Shown here: positions 35,527 to 47,100 of the stretch, piece after piece | Layout of the letters: each line of letters opens with the position of its first letter | How positions within the stretch are numbered: position 1 is the stretch's first letter | Assembly (NCBI GenBank): GCA_029204225.1 | Contig: CM055108.1 | Span: forward strand, 13,887,955-13,951,954 | Reading direction: 5' to 3' | DNA: 64,000 nt | From: Diphasiastrum complanatum | Lineage: Eukaryota; Streptophyta; Lycopodiopsida; Lycopodiales; Lycopodiaceae | Notes under the pieces: generated by a model | Told to the model about the DNA's origin: nothing | Database searches by the model: none | What the model saw: only the letters and a program-made list of their open reading frames with translations | Translations under genes and position numbers: made by a program

Positions 35527-35972
35527 TTCATGTGCCAAATCCCAAACTAATAGCAATAACAATGAAGTAAAGCTAAAAGCAAGAAGATAACAAGACAATC
35601 ATGATAGCATATCAATAGAAAGCTAGAAACATGGAGATCACCATAGAATCACATTAGTAATGAAAGAAAGAGTACAAGATATAAACATGAGCATTGATTC
35701 ATGTGGATAGGGCACATGAGACCTAGCAATGGAGATCCCTATGGCTCACATTCACAAGGAAACTAGAAGCTCTCACTTGCAAATGAGCCAAAAGATTTAC
35801 AAAATGATGTCTCTTGCCTAGTTATATACAATGCTCTTACTTAACTTAACTTAACTATCTTGAGGGATAGTTAGCCCTTGTTAAGTATTATTCAAAATAC
35901 ATTGGGCCCTTATTGGCCTATTATCCTTATTAGTTACTTTGAAGGCCCTAAAGAGGGAACCGCCTTGTTCTT
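35527..35972 (-). repeat. Element B 5' LTR, main part
   Basis: It matches 31952-32392. It stops exactly at cgccttgttctt, where the sequence switches to copia RT. The missing ~83 bp of the LTR lies inverted at 36589-36671. Confidence 0.9.
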
Positions 35973-36588
35973 CTGTTCGACTTTTGCTATCATTTGCCGT
36001 TGTAGCAGATTTGGAAATACATCAAATGGATGCACAGACAACATATCTCAATGGAGTTATCGAAGAAGACATTTACATGGTGCAACCCGAAGGTTATATT
36101 ATCGAGGGTAAGCACAATCATGTTTGTAAACTCCATAAGGCACTTTATGGCTTGAAGCAATCTACTTGAGCATGGTTTCAAAGGATCAATACTTTCCTTA
36201 TTGATCATGGCTATACACCTAGCTCTTCATATTCAAACATTTACTTCAAAGCAGTGCATCAATCTTTTATCATTATCACTTTGTACATGGATGATACATT
36301 GCTTTTTAGCAACAGTACCGATTTAAAAGAAGCCAAGACAATGCTATCTTTCGAATTTGACATGACCAATTTGGGCGAAGCTCATTTTTGCCTTGGTATA
36401 CAGATCCATAGAGACAAAAAACAGAAGTTGGTCTACATTACACAACAGAGGTACTTCTACAACATTTTAGTCAGATATAATCTGATCAATTGCAAGTTAG
36501 CTCTCTCACCAATGGAACCAAGACTCAAATTGTCAAAGGACCAGTGTCCCCAAACAATTCATGAGAAGGAAAAGATGCGTGAGTATCC
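35973..36588 (+). pseudogene. Copia X RT core, inverted segment
   Basis: On plus: SVRLLLSFAVVADLEIHQMD, TYLNGVIEEDIYMVQPEGY, KLHKALYGLKQST then a stop, ITLYMDDTLLFS (YMDD where copia has YVDD), FDMTNLGEAHFCLGIQI, and EKEKMREYP running into the target site. The rest of X is on the minus strand on both sides (36672-37061 upstream, 31300-31951 downstream), so this block has been flipped. Confidence 0.9.
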
Positions 36589-36671
36589 TGTCATGTACTT
36601 TTAGTACATCAGTGCTTATCAATGCATCAAAATATCCATTGTAAGTTTTGTAGGCCCAAAAGGAGCTATTA
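36589..36671 (+). repeat. Inverted terminal 83 bp of element B 5' LTR
   Basis: tgtcatgtacttttagtac...ggagctatta is the reverse complement of 32398-32480 with few changes. It directly follows the tatcc target-site copy at 36584-36588. Confidence 0.9.
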
Positions 36672-37061
36672 ACTACTGGACTGAAGGTCTCAGTGTAATC
36701 AACTACAATCCATGATAGAAGCTATGTCTTTCTCCTATTGATGCTTCCATCTGTGTTGTACTTGACTTCGAAAATTAATTTGCAATTAACTACGTTTCTG
36801 CTAGCAGGTAATTCGACAATCGTCCAAGTCTAGTTCTTGATAAGAGATGAATACTCTTTATCCATAGCTTTCCCAGAGATCTGAATCAGGCTGACTGAGT
36901 GCCTCTTGGACAGACGTTGATTCTTGAACAAGATAAGCTGCAAACTCGTCGATATACCAGTTAGGTGGTCTGCTAGTCCTTGAAGATCTTTTGGGTAATA
37001 CATGAAATTGATTATTTTCATCATACTGTAGTTGCTGATCTGCAAAGCTGTCATTAGCCAT
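36672..37061 (-). pseudogene. Copia X, region before and start of RT
   Basis: The minus strand from about 37061 reads LPKRSSRTSRPPNWYID, EALSQPDSDLW, EYSSLIKN and, after stops, the INCK-type and VDYTETFSPVV motifs that precede the RT core. It ends where the inverted block begins. Continuation with SVRLLLSF is found on the other strand at 35973. Confidence 0.85.
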
Positions 37062-37240
37062 AGGCTAGTCTATTAGTCTACTTGTAGGTTTTCTCTCTCT
37101 ATAAGGGGTTCAGGGTCTATTTGTACATTTTACATTCTGTATGAGTTGGTGTGATAGAGTGACAGTGCATGTTCTTCTTCCGCCTTCTTGTGGTGATTGC
37201 TTATGGTGAATGCTTGATGTTGCATATCTAATTCTTGACA
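37050..37240 (+). repeat. Element-Y-type LTR in opposite orientation
   Basis: It is the reverse complement of 29519-29710 over about 190 bp (tcattagcc.taggctagtctattagtctac ... cttgatgttgcatatctaattcttgaca). No primer site follows 37240, so it is a solo or 3' LTR. Its 5' end is blurred. Confidence 0.8.
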
Positions 37241-37326
37241 TTGTAGACAAAATCTGATTCAGATATTAAATCTAGCAATACATATTAATGATCTAGCTTT
37301 GAACTAGTTACCAAAACTATGATCTA

Positions 37327-37540
37327 GCTCTGATACCATGTTGGAAAGTAAGTTATGTGTGAGTTGAATAACTATTCGACAATGATTGTTCAATTTATAG
37401 TCCCTACTAGTAGCGATAGTTAATGTAATAACAAAACTGATTCATTATTGTCACAAGTACAACTATATTATCATTCACGAGTGTGAAAAATGAATGACGA
37501 TTACAAGAGTGACACTTGGGATCTATAGATTAAAGTAATT
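37327..37540 (-). repeat. LTR and primer site upstream of copia X
   Basis: gctctgatacca at 37327-37338 (minus primer site) abuts tgttggaaagtaag... starting at 37339. On its other side RNase H coding of copia W ends near 37540, so one LTR serves as 3' LTR of W and 5' LTR of the element to its left. Confidence 0.6.
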
Positions 37541-39256
37541 ATACTCTGTTTGTTGCAAAAAATGGAAGTAGCTTGTAACTGCCTAAGTCCGACATTAGAA
37601 GCCATAACCAGATAGTTTCATTTGTAGCATTTGCAACGGTAATGTATTCAGCCTTTGTTGAAGATGATACAATCAAATTTTGCTTCTTGCTATTCCAAAA
37701 GACATGACTCTTGTTGAACACAAAGACATAACTTGATGTCGACTTTCTCCTATCAACATATCCAATCCGATCTGCATTTGTAAAACCTTGAAGAATAATC
37801 TGGGTATTATAATCATTATTCAAATTTTCACCATAACAGATGCAATAAGTTTGTTTCAACTTCCAATGAATGAAACCTAGATTCGACATATATTGGCTAA
37901 GTGTACTATCTGACTAAGCAAAGTCCGATCTTGTACAAATCATGGCATACATGAGAGCGCCAATAGTTGAATGATACGAATATTGTTTCATCTACTCAAC
38001 TTCTTCGAAAGATTGGGGACACTTGTCCTTGGAATATTTCGAACCCGGATCCATTGGAGTTTTAGATGGTTTGCATTCGGCTGTTTGATGCTTAAATAGC
38101 AAGTCATGAATGTATCTTTGTTGATTGATGTAAATCAATCTATGATCACAATCTCTGAAAATTTGTATACCAAGGCAGAAATTGGCATCCCCTAAATCTG
38201 TCATGTCTAATTCTTTAGATAAGATGTTTTTGACATCCTTCAGCATTCAAATGTCATTACCAAAAAGTAATGTGTCATAAAAATATGATGTGATGATAAC
38301 AAAAGATAAATTTTCCATATTTGTAATAGAATTATAATCAGCTGAACTAGGTATAAAGCTTTGCGACATAAAGAATTCATTGATTCGATGAAACCAGACA
38401 CGAGATGATTGTTTAAGCCCATATAGAGCTTTTCAAAGTTTGCATATATGATGGGTGTTTCCATCCAACTCATGGCCTTTTAGTTGAGACACATAAATGT
38501 CTTCTTCAATCACATCATGTAAAAATGGTGTTTGTACATCCATCTGGTGAATCTCCAAATCTATCACTACTACAATTGAAAGTAAAAGTATGATCGTTTG
38601 ACCATGAGCCTGAAATTTTTCTTATTGATAAATCCTTTGGTAACTAGTCTTGCCTTCATCGATCAAATAATCCATCGACTTTGTACGTGATTAGATAGAC
38701 CCGTTCTCAAAAAATGATTTTTTTTCCCAACTAGAAGGTCTGTAATTGTCCATGTATGGTTCTTAATGAGAGATTGATAATCTTTGTCCATCGTTGATTT
38801 CCAGTGATTTGCATCTTGACTAGAATTGCCTTAAAATAGTCAATTGGATCCTCAATAAAATAACAAGTGGCTATGGCATTGTCGATAAATATGCCGAGAG
38901 GAAATTTGTGTTGAGTAGATCTTTGAGGATCTTGGCATATTCGGCTTCTGATGTTGTTGCGGTTGTGTTGAGTCGTCTACTTGTGAATCATTGATTAAAG
39001 TAAAGTTGAGATTCGAACTTGATGCGATATTGGGTATTGATTCAACATCTGTAATTTTCTCCTTTCCTTTGAGATCGACAAATTGATCTTCGAGAAAAAT
39101 AGCATCTTTAATTACTATAATCTTCTTGGTCATTAGATTGTAAATCCTATAAGCTTTATCATTTGAAGAATATCCAACAAATCTAGCTCCTTTCCTGCTA
39201 GAATTGGAGTGAAAGCGATACAACCAAAAGTTTGAAGCTGTCTTAGATAAATCCAT
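37540..39256 (-). pseudogene. Copia W: integrase C-term to RNase H relic
   Basis: On minus from 39256: a 134-codon open piece with ARFVGYSSNDKAYRIYNLMTK and VIKDAIFLEDQFVDLKGK (end of integrase), a degraded RT start, 38240-38473, then 37992-38246 (ELDMTDLGDANFCLGIQIF, YINQQRYIHDLL) and 37539-37889 (FTNADRIGYVDRRKSTSSY, SSSTKAEYITVANATNE, with Lys in place of the catalytic-motif Glu of STEAEY). Multiple stops make it dead. Confidence 0.9.
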
Positions 39257-39539
39257 GTTAGAAAAATGATATATTTTTCAACTAGAAGATCTGTAACTGT
39301 CCATGTTTGGTTCTTAATAAGAGATTAATAATCTTTGTCTATCGCTGATTCTAATAATCTGCATCCAAACTAGAAATTGCCTCAAATCATTGATTAAAGT
39401 AGAGTTGAGATTCGAACTTGATGCGATATCGAGTATCGATTCAATATTTGTAATTTTTTCCTTTCATTTGAGATCGACAAATTGATCTTCGAGAAAATTA
39501 ACAACTCTACTAACTATAATCTTCTTACACTACAAGAAT

Positions 39540-40010
39540 TGCCACGATTGCCGACGGGATTTCCGACGTGAAATCATGTTTGAATTTCTTTTTTTTGAAT
39601 CGAAGCGGGCGTTGAAAAATGTGTCGCTATAAGGTCGTCGGAATTTGTCGCATTTAAAATCCGTCAAAATCCGACGCCAAGCCCAAAACCGGCAACCGAC
39701 CGATAAAAACGAATCGGAGAACATGCCACGTGGACGTTGAATTCCGACGGCCCGGCCACGTGGACGTCGAAATCCAACGTCCACGTGGAAAAAAAAAACA
39801 GATTTTTTTTTGCCATGTGGACGTCAGAATCCGATGTCCACGATTCAGACGTCCACGTGGCGGGGTCGTCGTAATCCGACGTCCACGTGGAAAAAAAAAA
39901 ACTTGAAATTTTTTTTTCACTTTTTTTTTCTGCCACCAGGACGTCAGATTCCGACGTCCATGTGGCCAGACCGTCGGAATCCGACGTCCACATGGCAAAA
40001 AGAAAACCGT
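39540..40010 (+). repeat. CACTA left subterminal repeats
   Basis: Many direct and inverted copies of tccgacgtccacgtgg and cgtcggaatccgacg, with A/T homopolymers between. Overlapping open frames on both strands here are made by the repeats and are not genes. Confidence 0.8.
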
Positions 40011-40079
40011 GGCAAAAACCAGACATACTCCAATCGACAGGAATTCGAAGTGCATACAAAAAATAAATGATTACGAAAA

Positions 40080-41385
40080 ATGACATAGATGAAACAAACC
40101 AAAAATAGATAAAACCATATCTATTTCTGAGTGCATATGCATGTAACCGGAAAGCGAAGAAGTGCTAGTCATGAATGCTTCAATTGATTCTACTATGTTT
40201 GTCACTTTGCTTCTGTTGTTTGCTAGGACAGAACTGCTCTCAACTAGAATGGCCATGAGGGCTCTCCCATTGACAATAAATCAGTGAGTTCTCAATGGTC
40301 GTTGATAGATCAACTTTAGACAATAGTTGCAAGCTCTCTTTTCATGGTCGTGAAGGCTCAGTTAGTTGAGTCTTTGATCTGACAACTAGCTTAATGATGG
40401 CTTTCCTTCATATCTAATACTCATAGGCGTAGTGAAGGCTTGCAGAGTAGTAGCAGCGATGGTCAGATGTATTATAGAGGTAGCGATGTTATTAATCACA
40501 TCTCTCAACTCTCTTTTGGAAATCAGCAATAATCCTTCAGTATTTTGGAAGTCAATGTTCATTCCTCAACAACTATAATGTGATTGAATGGTTAGATGGC
40601 TCACTCATCTAGCAACGATGGTAGGCCAGCTCTCCAAATATCTTGCAAGGAAGACTGGGTTCTAACTCACAGAGCAAAGATAATTAAGCACCCCATAGAT
40701 GCCAAGATATCTCAAGCTTCAACAAAGATAGTAAGTCAATGGCACTCTTCAAAGTTCATTTTGAGTTCTGATTTTCAACAGAAATGCCATCATACCGAGC
40801 ATGCTTCACTAGCTTTCTCTAGCTGATATCTCATTTTACATGTATCAGGCAACGATGGATTACCCTTTATGGCTCGATAGGGAGTAGCAACAAGATAGCC
40901 ATACTGGATCAATCAGTGAGAAAAAGTGGTAGCTCTACATCTTTGATGATGGAGCTGGTTATGATCTTCATTCAAACCTCAAGAGCTCTCAGTCTCACAC
41001 TATTTCACAAAGAACATAACATTAAATCTAAACCCTAAAATTTACAAAGAACATAATATTAAATCAAACTCTTCTATCTATATTTTCTTGCTCTCTCTCA
41101 TGTCTCTCACACACATCCTTCTCTTCCTCTCTCATTCGCTCATGATCATGAATCACTAAGACACATATTTGTGTTTAACTACACAAAATATACAATACAA
41201 GGAAGATAGTGTACAAGAAAAAGTTACAAAGAAAGAAATCTTAGTTGCACATAACAAAACAAAAGAGTCACACTTGGAATGAGACAAATGGAATTGATAG
41301 AGTTGAGAAGAAGCGCCAAAAGCCGATCTCCAACAATCTCCTGCAAGAATAAAAAATAAGAAAACCCTAGAAAAATGATGCGGCT
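40080..41385. other. CACTA interior, no gene recognised
   Basis: About 1.3 kb without a domain-bearing frame. 'tcaatggtcg', 'agcaacgatgg' and 'ctctcatgtctctc' words recur. It may be unrelated filler DNA, as is common in non-autonomous CACTA elements. Confidence 0.45.
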
Positions 41386-41394
41386 TTGAGAATT

Positions 41395-41680
41395 CGGTCA
41401 CGGACGTCGGATTCCAACATCTATATTATCCGTCGGAATCCGACGTCCGCTTTGTGGTTTTTTTTTTTTCTAAGTTGCAGTCTCCGAAATGGGACATCAG
41501 ATTCTGACATTTTTATTGGTCGTTGGAATCCGACGTTTGTAAAAAAAAAAAAAATTCTGGCAATTTTTTTTTTTCCGACAATTTTTTTTTTGGTGTCGAA
41601 TTCCGACATATTATTATGTCGGATTCCGATGGATTATGAAATTTTTTTGAATCCGTCGGAACCTTGTGTCGGAAATCGCG
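41395..41680 (+). repeat. CACTA right subterminal repeats
   Basis: Motifs cggacgtcggattccaaca, cgtcggaatccgacgt and tgtcggattccga recur in both orientations between T-runs, mirroring the left end. Confidence 0.8.
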
Positions 41681-42613
41681 CATTTTGTTGTTGTGTTAGT
41701 CCTTAGATTGTAAATCCTATAAGCTTTATAATTCGAAGAGTATCCAACAAAGATAGACTTATAACTAGTAAAATCTAGTTTCTTTTGAAGTTCTGCTATA
41801 TTTGAGCAAAAGCGATACAACCGAAAGTTTGACGATGCCTTACCACATGTTTTGAACTTGTCCCAGATATTTTATCGACTAAGATGAAAAAATTCTATTA
41901 TTTGCAAGTTAGATAGAATTTTAAGCCAAATATTTGGATTTAAGTCTTTTAAAAAGAATTGGATTTTTCAAAGGAAGAGGATTTATATATTGTGTCTCTT
42001 GCTACAGAAGCACTAGTTAGCGGTCTCAAACATGCACAATAGATCAACCAGTCTTCACTCAATGAACCATGCTAAAAAAATTAGAGTGTTAGTTTGTATG
42101 TGTTGGATTTCTATCCTCTCCATTCCTTATCTCATTGCTAATCTAGATCCATTCATGTGTTGTATGCAAATACTTGCACAGTCGCATAGTCTGCAGAAAT
42201 ACATTTGTTTTCAAATAGTTTGCAGAAATATAAAGGAATCGGTGATAGGGTTTTGTCAAGTCAGTCGACACCAACTATTCAACCATCATTTGATTGTTTG
42301 GCCACCATTCACCGTTTTACTATTCGACCGACATTCAACACCGACTATTCGGCCACCTCCGACTAGTTGTGTGTCACCATCAACCCTAATAGTCGGCTCG
42401 AACATTCGACGACTCAACAATACCTTCATCATGTTTGGACTGAGTCTCTAGCGGAACCAGATATTGTCCAAAAGCGAGTAGTGCCTTAATTTTATTAGTA
42501 AAACACAAACTAAGCATTCTTTTAATTAGTTAGCCATGTGTATATATCCAACAACTTATCAGTTGTTAGCTCAATTATTTAGCAACTCAATCAGACATCT
42601 TAACGTTTTGACA

Positions 42614-42870
42614 GGGTATCAGAGCAATAGTTTCTACTCTTTGATTCCTTTATATAATACACATAGTACCAGAACGGATATATAGCTTACTTTATCAGAA
42701 CGATTGTTCTGATATGGAGTAGACATTTACTATAATCGTTTCTAGTCATATAATCTATTATCTGCATACACACATCTTGAACTTCCAAATGGATTCGTAA
42801 TCATAGTTTGCTCTAATGGTAGACAAACTCAATGGTTCAAATTACCACTTGTGGATCAACACAACATAAT
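42614..42870 (+). mobile_element. 5' end of a plus-strand copia (LTR end, primer site, gag start)
   Basis: gggtatcagagc (42614-42625) is one base from the copia primer site and follows ...gttttgaca, an LTR-type end. At 42789 an ATG opens a gag-like frame with two early stops that reads KLNGSNYHLW, the classic start of copia gag, then decays. The LTR start lies somewhere in 41860-42400 and could not be fixed; the rest of the element is missing. Confidence 0.65.
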
Positions 42871-44036
42871 GATGCTTTTGATGCATGCATGCTTTTTTTC
42901 TCCCCATGCAGCACGTTGACTTTCATCTCACCTCTTTCGACCCTCCACAAAGGTCCAAACCTTAAAAATTTAGGCCACAATCACCGTTTGTCCTTTAAAA
43001 TTGGTTTTTTTTCTAAGTCCATTGATTCAACACATAGTATTGTCTTTGCAAGGCAATAAAGCTAATAAATGCATTCTTTTGAATCTCAAAGAAAAGAAAG
43101 AAAATTTTACTAGATATATTTTTCAATCCAACAATTTCACTAAGGCCTTTGTGGTATAATACCACAACGTTCTTGTTTTCCTTTCTATTTGGAGAGATCC
43201 TTAAATGGCTGAATTGTTCACGTGAAAAGTTTTAAAAAAGTAGACGTAACCATAAGTACTTTACATATAAGGTAATGGTTGCTATTTTTGGAAAGTGAAA
43301 TAGAGCCTTATAGGTGTAAGCTAAATCTTATTAAAAAAAAAAAACCTTGGCACTTATTATATGTTGAAAAAGGCCCTTGCTTGGGGGCCTTTCAAGACAT
43401 GGAAGTGCCCTCAAGTTGCCCTCCCTTGGCGGAAGCCCCTTGGGTGGGGGCCCTTTTCCTATACAAATCACCTGATGCTCATAGGGTCTCAAACCGACAC
43501 ATTGGGCTCTAAGGAAGAGTATGATTCTTGGTATTACGAACTTGTGGGATCAAAGAGAGAATCTTACCTTGGTGGGTGAGCACTAGTCGTGTAGCTTTCG
43601 GTACAATAGAGTTGGGGTAGGGTCGGTTAGCTTTCGGTATAGTAGCGTTGGGGTAGGCTCGGTACAGTATAACCTAACTAGTACTGGCTGGCTGATTTAT
43701 GTCACAAACAAATGTTAAGCACGATATCTCAAGTCACCACGTGGGGTAAAGATCTAAGACGATAGCTTTGGGTAGAGTAGAGTTGGAGTAGGCTCGGTAG
43801 TATAACCTACCATATGTATGGCACTAACATATGTATGTTAAGCACTATAGATCAAGTCACTACATGGGGTAAGATGTAAGAGGAGTATGGTGCTATAATG
43901 CTCTCAAATCTATGAAGACCTCTTTCATTCTCATTCATTTTGATGTTTTTGGTTGCTTTTTAGCTGACAATTTGGAGTTTGAATGAGAATGATGAGGTTT
44001 TGGGAAAGCGAGGAGAGGTGGTGAAGATCATGTATC
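42871..44036. other. Upstream region of the SRFR1-like gene
   Basis: No gene is recognised. It contains a duplicated block 43628-43758 / 43759-43881 (tagctttcggtata.., gttggggtaggctcggta, atgttaagcac, tcaagtcac, tggggtaaga). Promoter and 5' UTR of the downstream gene should lie here; no TATA box can be singled out. Confidence 0.45.
43628..43881 (+). repeat. ~125-bp imperfect tandem duplication
   Basis: Both copies contain agctttsggta, agtagmgttggrgtaggctcggta, cagtataacct, atgttaagcac and ggggtaaga. A third partial copy of the first words starts at about 43590. Confidence 0.75.
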
Positions 44037-44182
44037 ATGGCTGTCTCATCCACCTCATCTGTCATGGACGCCGCAAGGCTGCGTGCTATAGCTCAGGCTT
44101 GCACAGCCAAGGAATGGCCCTATGCCATTCGCCTCCTCACTGCCCTTCTCAAAGACTTCCCCAATTCGCCTCTTCTGCTCTG
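44037..44182 (+). CDS. SRFR1: SRFR1-like exon 1 (start codon)
   Basis: ATG 44037 opens MAVSSTSSVMDAARLRAIAQ; a second Met at codon 10 is the alternative start. Donor TG|GTAAGA leaves phase 2, completed by c of exon 2 to give Cys. Confidence 0.85.
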
Positions 44183-47100
44183 GTAAGACCTCCCAGTTCC
44201 TTCGCAACTTGTTGCTTTTTTCTTTTTTCTTTTTTTTGTACTTCTGTGTCTCAGTTTTCAAAACCCTAATTGGTCATGTAGAATAAGAAGAATGTGTTTG
44301 AAGAATTATATTTGTGATGATGGATAGGAAATCTTTAGTATTATCTTTAATCTTTGAGGACAGATGCCTGAAATTAGGTTTTGTCACTGACAGCAATAGG
44401 GCAGTTTGTTATAGCAAGTTAGAGCTTCACAAACATGCAATTAAGGATTTTGACAAGGCAATTGAGCAGGATGCCTCAATTCTTCAAGCCTATCTACACA
44501 AAGGCAAGTATACCTATGAACCTTGTCTGACCTAGGTAGAAATAATAATCTCCTTTTCAGCTTAAGACGTGATTGTTGATACATTTTGCCAAGGGTTTAT
44601 AGCTTTTTAGCATTTCAATCTTAAAGGGCAGTCTATCCAATTGATGGTGATCTCTTCTTTGTTGAATGTGCTTTATCAATGTTATTCCCTTGAAATCGAA
44701 AATGCTCTCACAAGATTTATTTGGCAGGCATTTTCTAGTTAGTTTGCTGTGTGATGGCGATGACACAATAGATACCTAGGAATGTGTTCCTTGGACAACA
44801 GGACTGATTGTTAACAAGTTTTAAAGGCTTGAATTTTTAACGAATTTCCTGTAGTTGTGCCTCCTTTGGCTTTAATTTGTTTCTCTTGCGAGAGTGTACA
44901 GGATATTCATTGGTTGCGTTAGGAATACGAGACAAGGCAAAAAAAGTCTGGAAAGAAGGTTATGAGATTGCTTTGAATCTTCCAACTGATTTACATCTAG
45001 TATTGGAGCTGCATCGACTTGGCCTACAGGACCAAAGCAAGGCATTAGACACTAAATCCGAAATCGATGACGGTCAAAATGTGACGCAAGTTCTCTCTGC
45101 TGCTAGTCTTACACAAGAGGAATCTGCTACTAGTACAGAAAAAGGCACTATTGGAAACAACTCCATAAAATCTAGTAGTAAAGGCTGCAGTTTATTGAAT
45201 GGTAGGCGAGGAAACCAACTTTTCAAAGACCAGGAGAAGAAACCGAGTTCCTTTCTACACACAACGAATTCACATATGCAATTGCGAGAAGCAATTTCAG
45301 AGGTTCTCCTGAAGAGTGGTTGAACCTATACTTTTTCCTAGTTGTCTATCAAACTGTCTATTTATTTTGAAGTGTAGCCAAAGATGCTTCAGTCAGTTTT
45401 ATCTTTCCTGATTCATCAGTTTCGTTATTTTTCCTTGAGCTTTTCCTTGAATACACGGTGTTCTTGTTCTCTGTCCTCTCTTTGCAAGATCACCCTAGTT
45501 TGCACATTCAGGATATTTTGCTGACAGCTGAGAGCTATCTGGGCATTGTTTAATATGAATTTCAGGTCAACAATGGCAACTATGAACAAGCAATCCAGCT
45601 ATTTAATCAGGTGCAGATCTTTACTTATCTTTCCTAGTCGAACTCCTTTTACTTAATAACAGTCTGAACATGGTTCATGTATTCTTTGTCCTGGTTGCAT
45701 CTCCTGAGTAGTTATGATCAGTTAACTTGTTCACGTTTCGGCTAGTGCTATATAGTCCATTGGAAGAAGCTGAGAAACTTGGCTGTAGGTCTTGAGTGAG
45801 AATCCCAGGTCAGTTGGGGCCATCATTGGTCGGGGCACAGCATTTGCTCTTCAAAGAAACCTCTCAGCGGCAATTTCTGACTTTACTCAGGTGTTTCTTA
45901 TGGCTCGCAACTTTTTATCACACAGGTGCATATGTTTGTAGGGTAGAGGCACCACGTCTGCCATCAGGAGAATGGTTCTTCCATTTCGGAATTAGCATCG
46001 AACTTGTTGTCTCTATGTAACTTATTCCCAAGAATTCATGAGGCTTTTCTAACGTCCATTTCTAGTAGAACGAGGTCTGGTCTTTGTTGGTTTTTCATCT
46101 CATTGCTACTCATATGAGACTGACAAATTAAATAGGTTCCTCAATCAACTCTTTTGTCCACATAATCATAATTGTCTTTTTCTTTTATTGATTCCATACA
46201 GGCTGAGTTTGGCAAGTAAACTCAAATACATTATTTCATTTAGAACTTTAATCAATATAGCATTGACACTCAATGCTCATGGATTGAAGCGCAGCAGTGT
46301 TTTTCGCATTTTGTTCATGGCTGAAGTAATGCCTCTAAACTAGAGCAAGCAAGGCCAGAACTGTGAATGCCTAGAATGGATGACCTTTGTAGTGATATTC
46401 ATTATTGCAAGACTGGCTATTTGAAGTGGGTCGTTTTGTTGACTGCAGGCTTGGCTTCTACATGACAAAGTTCACAAGTTGCATGTCTTGATAATCCTTT
46501 TGATTGGATAATATTCTGTTTTGAACTCAAATCATAGACATTGGCATCAAATGGATTATAAAGACAACAAATAGCATTTACAAGGCAATTTCGAACTAAG
46601 AAAACCCAATGAACAACAATGGCTGCTGGTAGCTCAGGCATATCTCCAACTAAGATCTCTAGAAATATAGAGGTCCTCTACAAGAAGCGCAGGACTTCAA
46701 ACTTAATAATCTGAGAAAGGAGAGTCTGTGGCTGCTATTTATACTTAGTGAAACTCACTCTAGAATGTTTTAGAAGGGTCTTATCCAAAAATAGTCTTAC
46801 AACCAATATAATATTACCATAAAATAGTTGCAAGTTCCAAAAGGAGTTGCGAGGCAAGCATATGGAGCAATATGGAACTGTGTGTCCATAACATCCCCCC
46901 TCTAAAACTATTGGCTGCAATGGGGGCTTTAATTGCAATGTGCATAGCAATACAAAGCCCAACATGAAGAGTTTAATCCACTAACAAAAGCATGAATCTC
47001 TGTCAAGGAACATGGGTATCCCAAGAATGGCAAATGAAGGCAAAATTATAACCGTCTGTCGCTTAGAAACTCGTTCCGTACAGTACGTTCCGGAGCATAC

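Larger units (their letters stand above)
31947..36671 (-). mobile_element. Element B: pol-less LTR element nested in copia X
   Basis: 3' LTR 31952-32480, internal region 32481-35520, 5' LTR 35527-35972 plus an inverted terminal piece 36589-36671. The target duplication is tatcc: ggata at 31947-31951 on plus, and tatcc at 36584-36588 inside the inverted block. Primer site gctctgatacca is at 35509-35520 (minus) and a purine tract GTAGGGGGAG at 32481-32490. The internal region has no gag, protease, integrase or RT motifs, so it depended on another element. It interrupts the RT gene of copia X. Confidence 0.8.
39528..41695 (+). mobile_element. CACTA-type DNA transposon, non-autonomous
   Basis: The left end is CACTACAAGAATTGCC and the right end ...TTTTGTTGTTGTG (imperfect inverse of CACTACAAGAA/CACTACAACAA). 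tta flanks both sides (39525-39527 and 41696-41698), the 3-bp target duplication of the CACTA (EnSpm/CMC) superfamily. Both subterminal regions (39540-40010 and 41395-41680) are packed with short palindromic gtcggaatccgacg / gacgtccacgtgg units, like the transposase-binding repeats of CACTA elements. No transposase gene was found in the 2.17 kb, so it is non-autonomous. Confidence 0.85.
39257..41860 (-). pseudogene. Copia W second partial copy, split by CACTA element
   Basis: 39257-39527 and 41699-41860 together repeat 38700-39256 of W in the same orientation (tcattgattaaagta, gagatcgacaaattgatcttcgag, ttagattgtaaatcctataagc, agcgatacaacc). The split falls exactly at the CACTA insertion. Confidence 0.85.

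Noticed and set aside
39530-40086. Several 80-140-codon ORFs on both strands
   Set aside because: They are produced by the CACTA subterminal repeats; the peptides are tandem TSDSD/GRRNPTST-like repeats in alternate frames.
44314-44535. 73-codon ORF overlapping SRFR1-like exon 2 with its own ATG
   Set aside because: Its first half is intron 1. Frame, acceptor gacag and family alignment show that only 44394-44503 is exon.
45074-45262. Minus-strand ORF inside exon 3
   Set aside because: Shadow of the real plus-strand exon.
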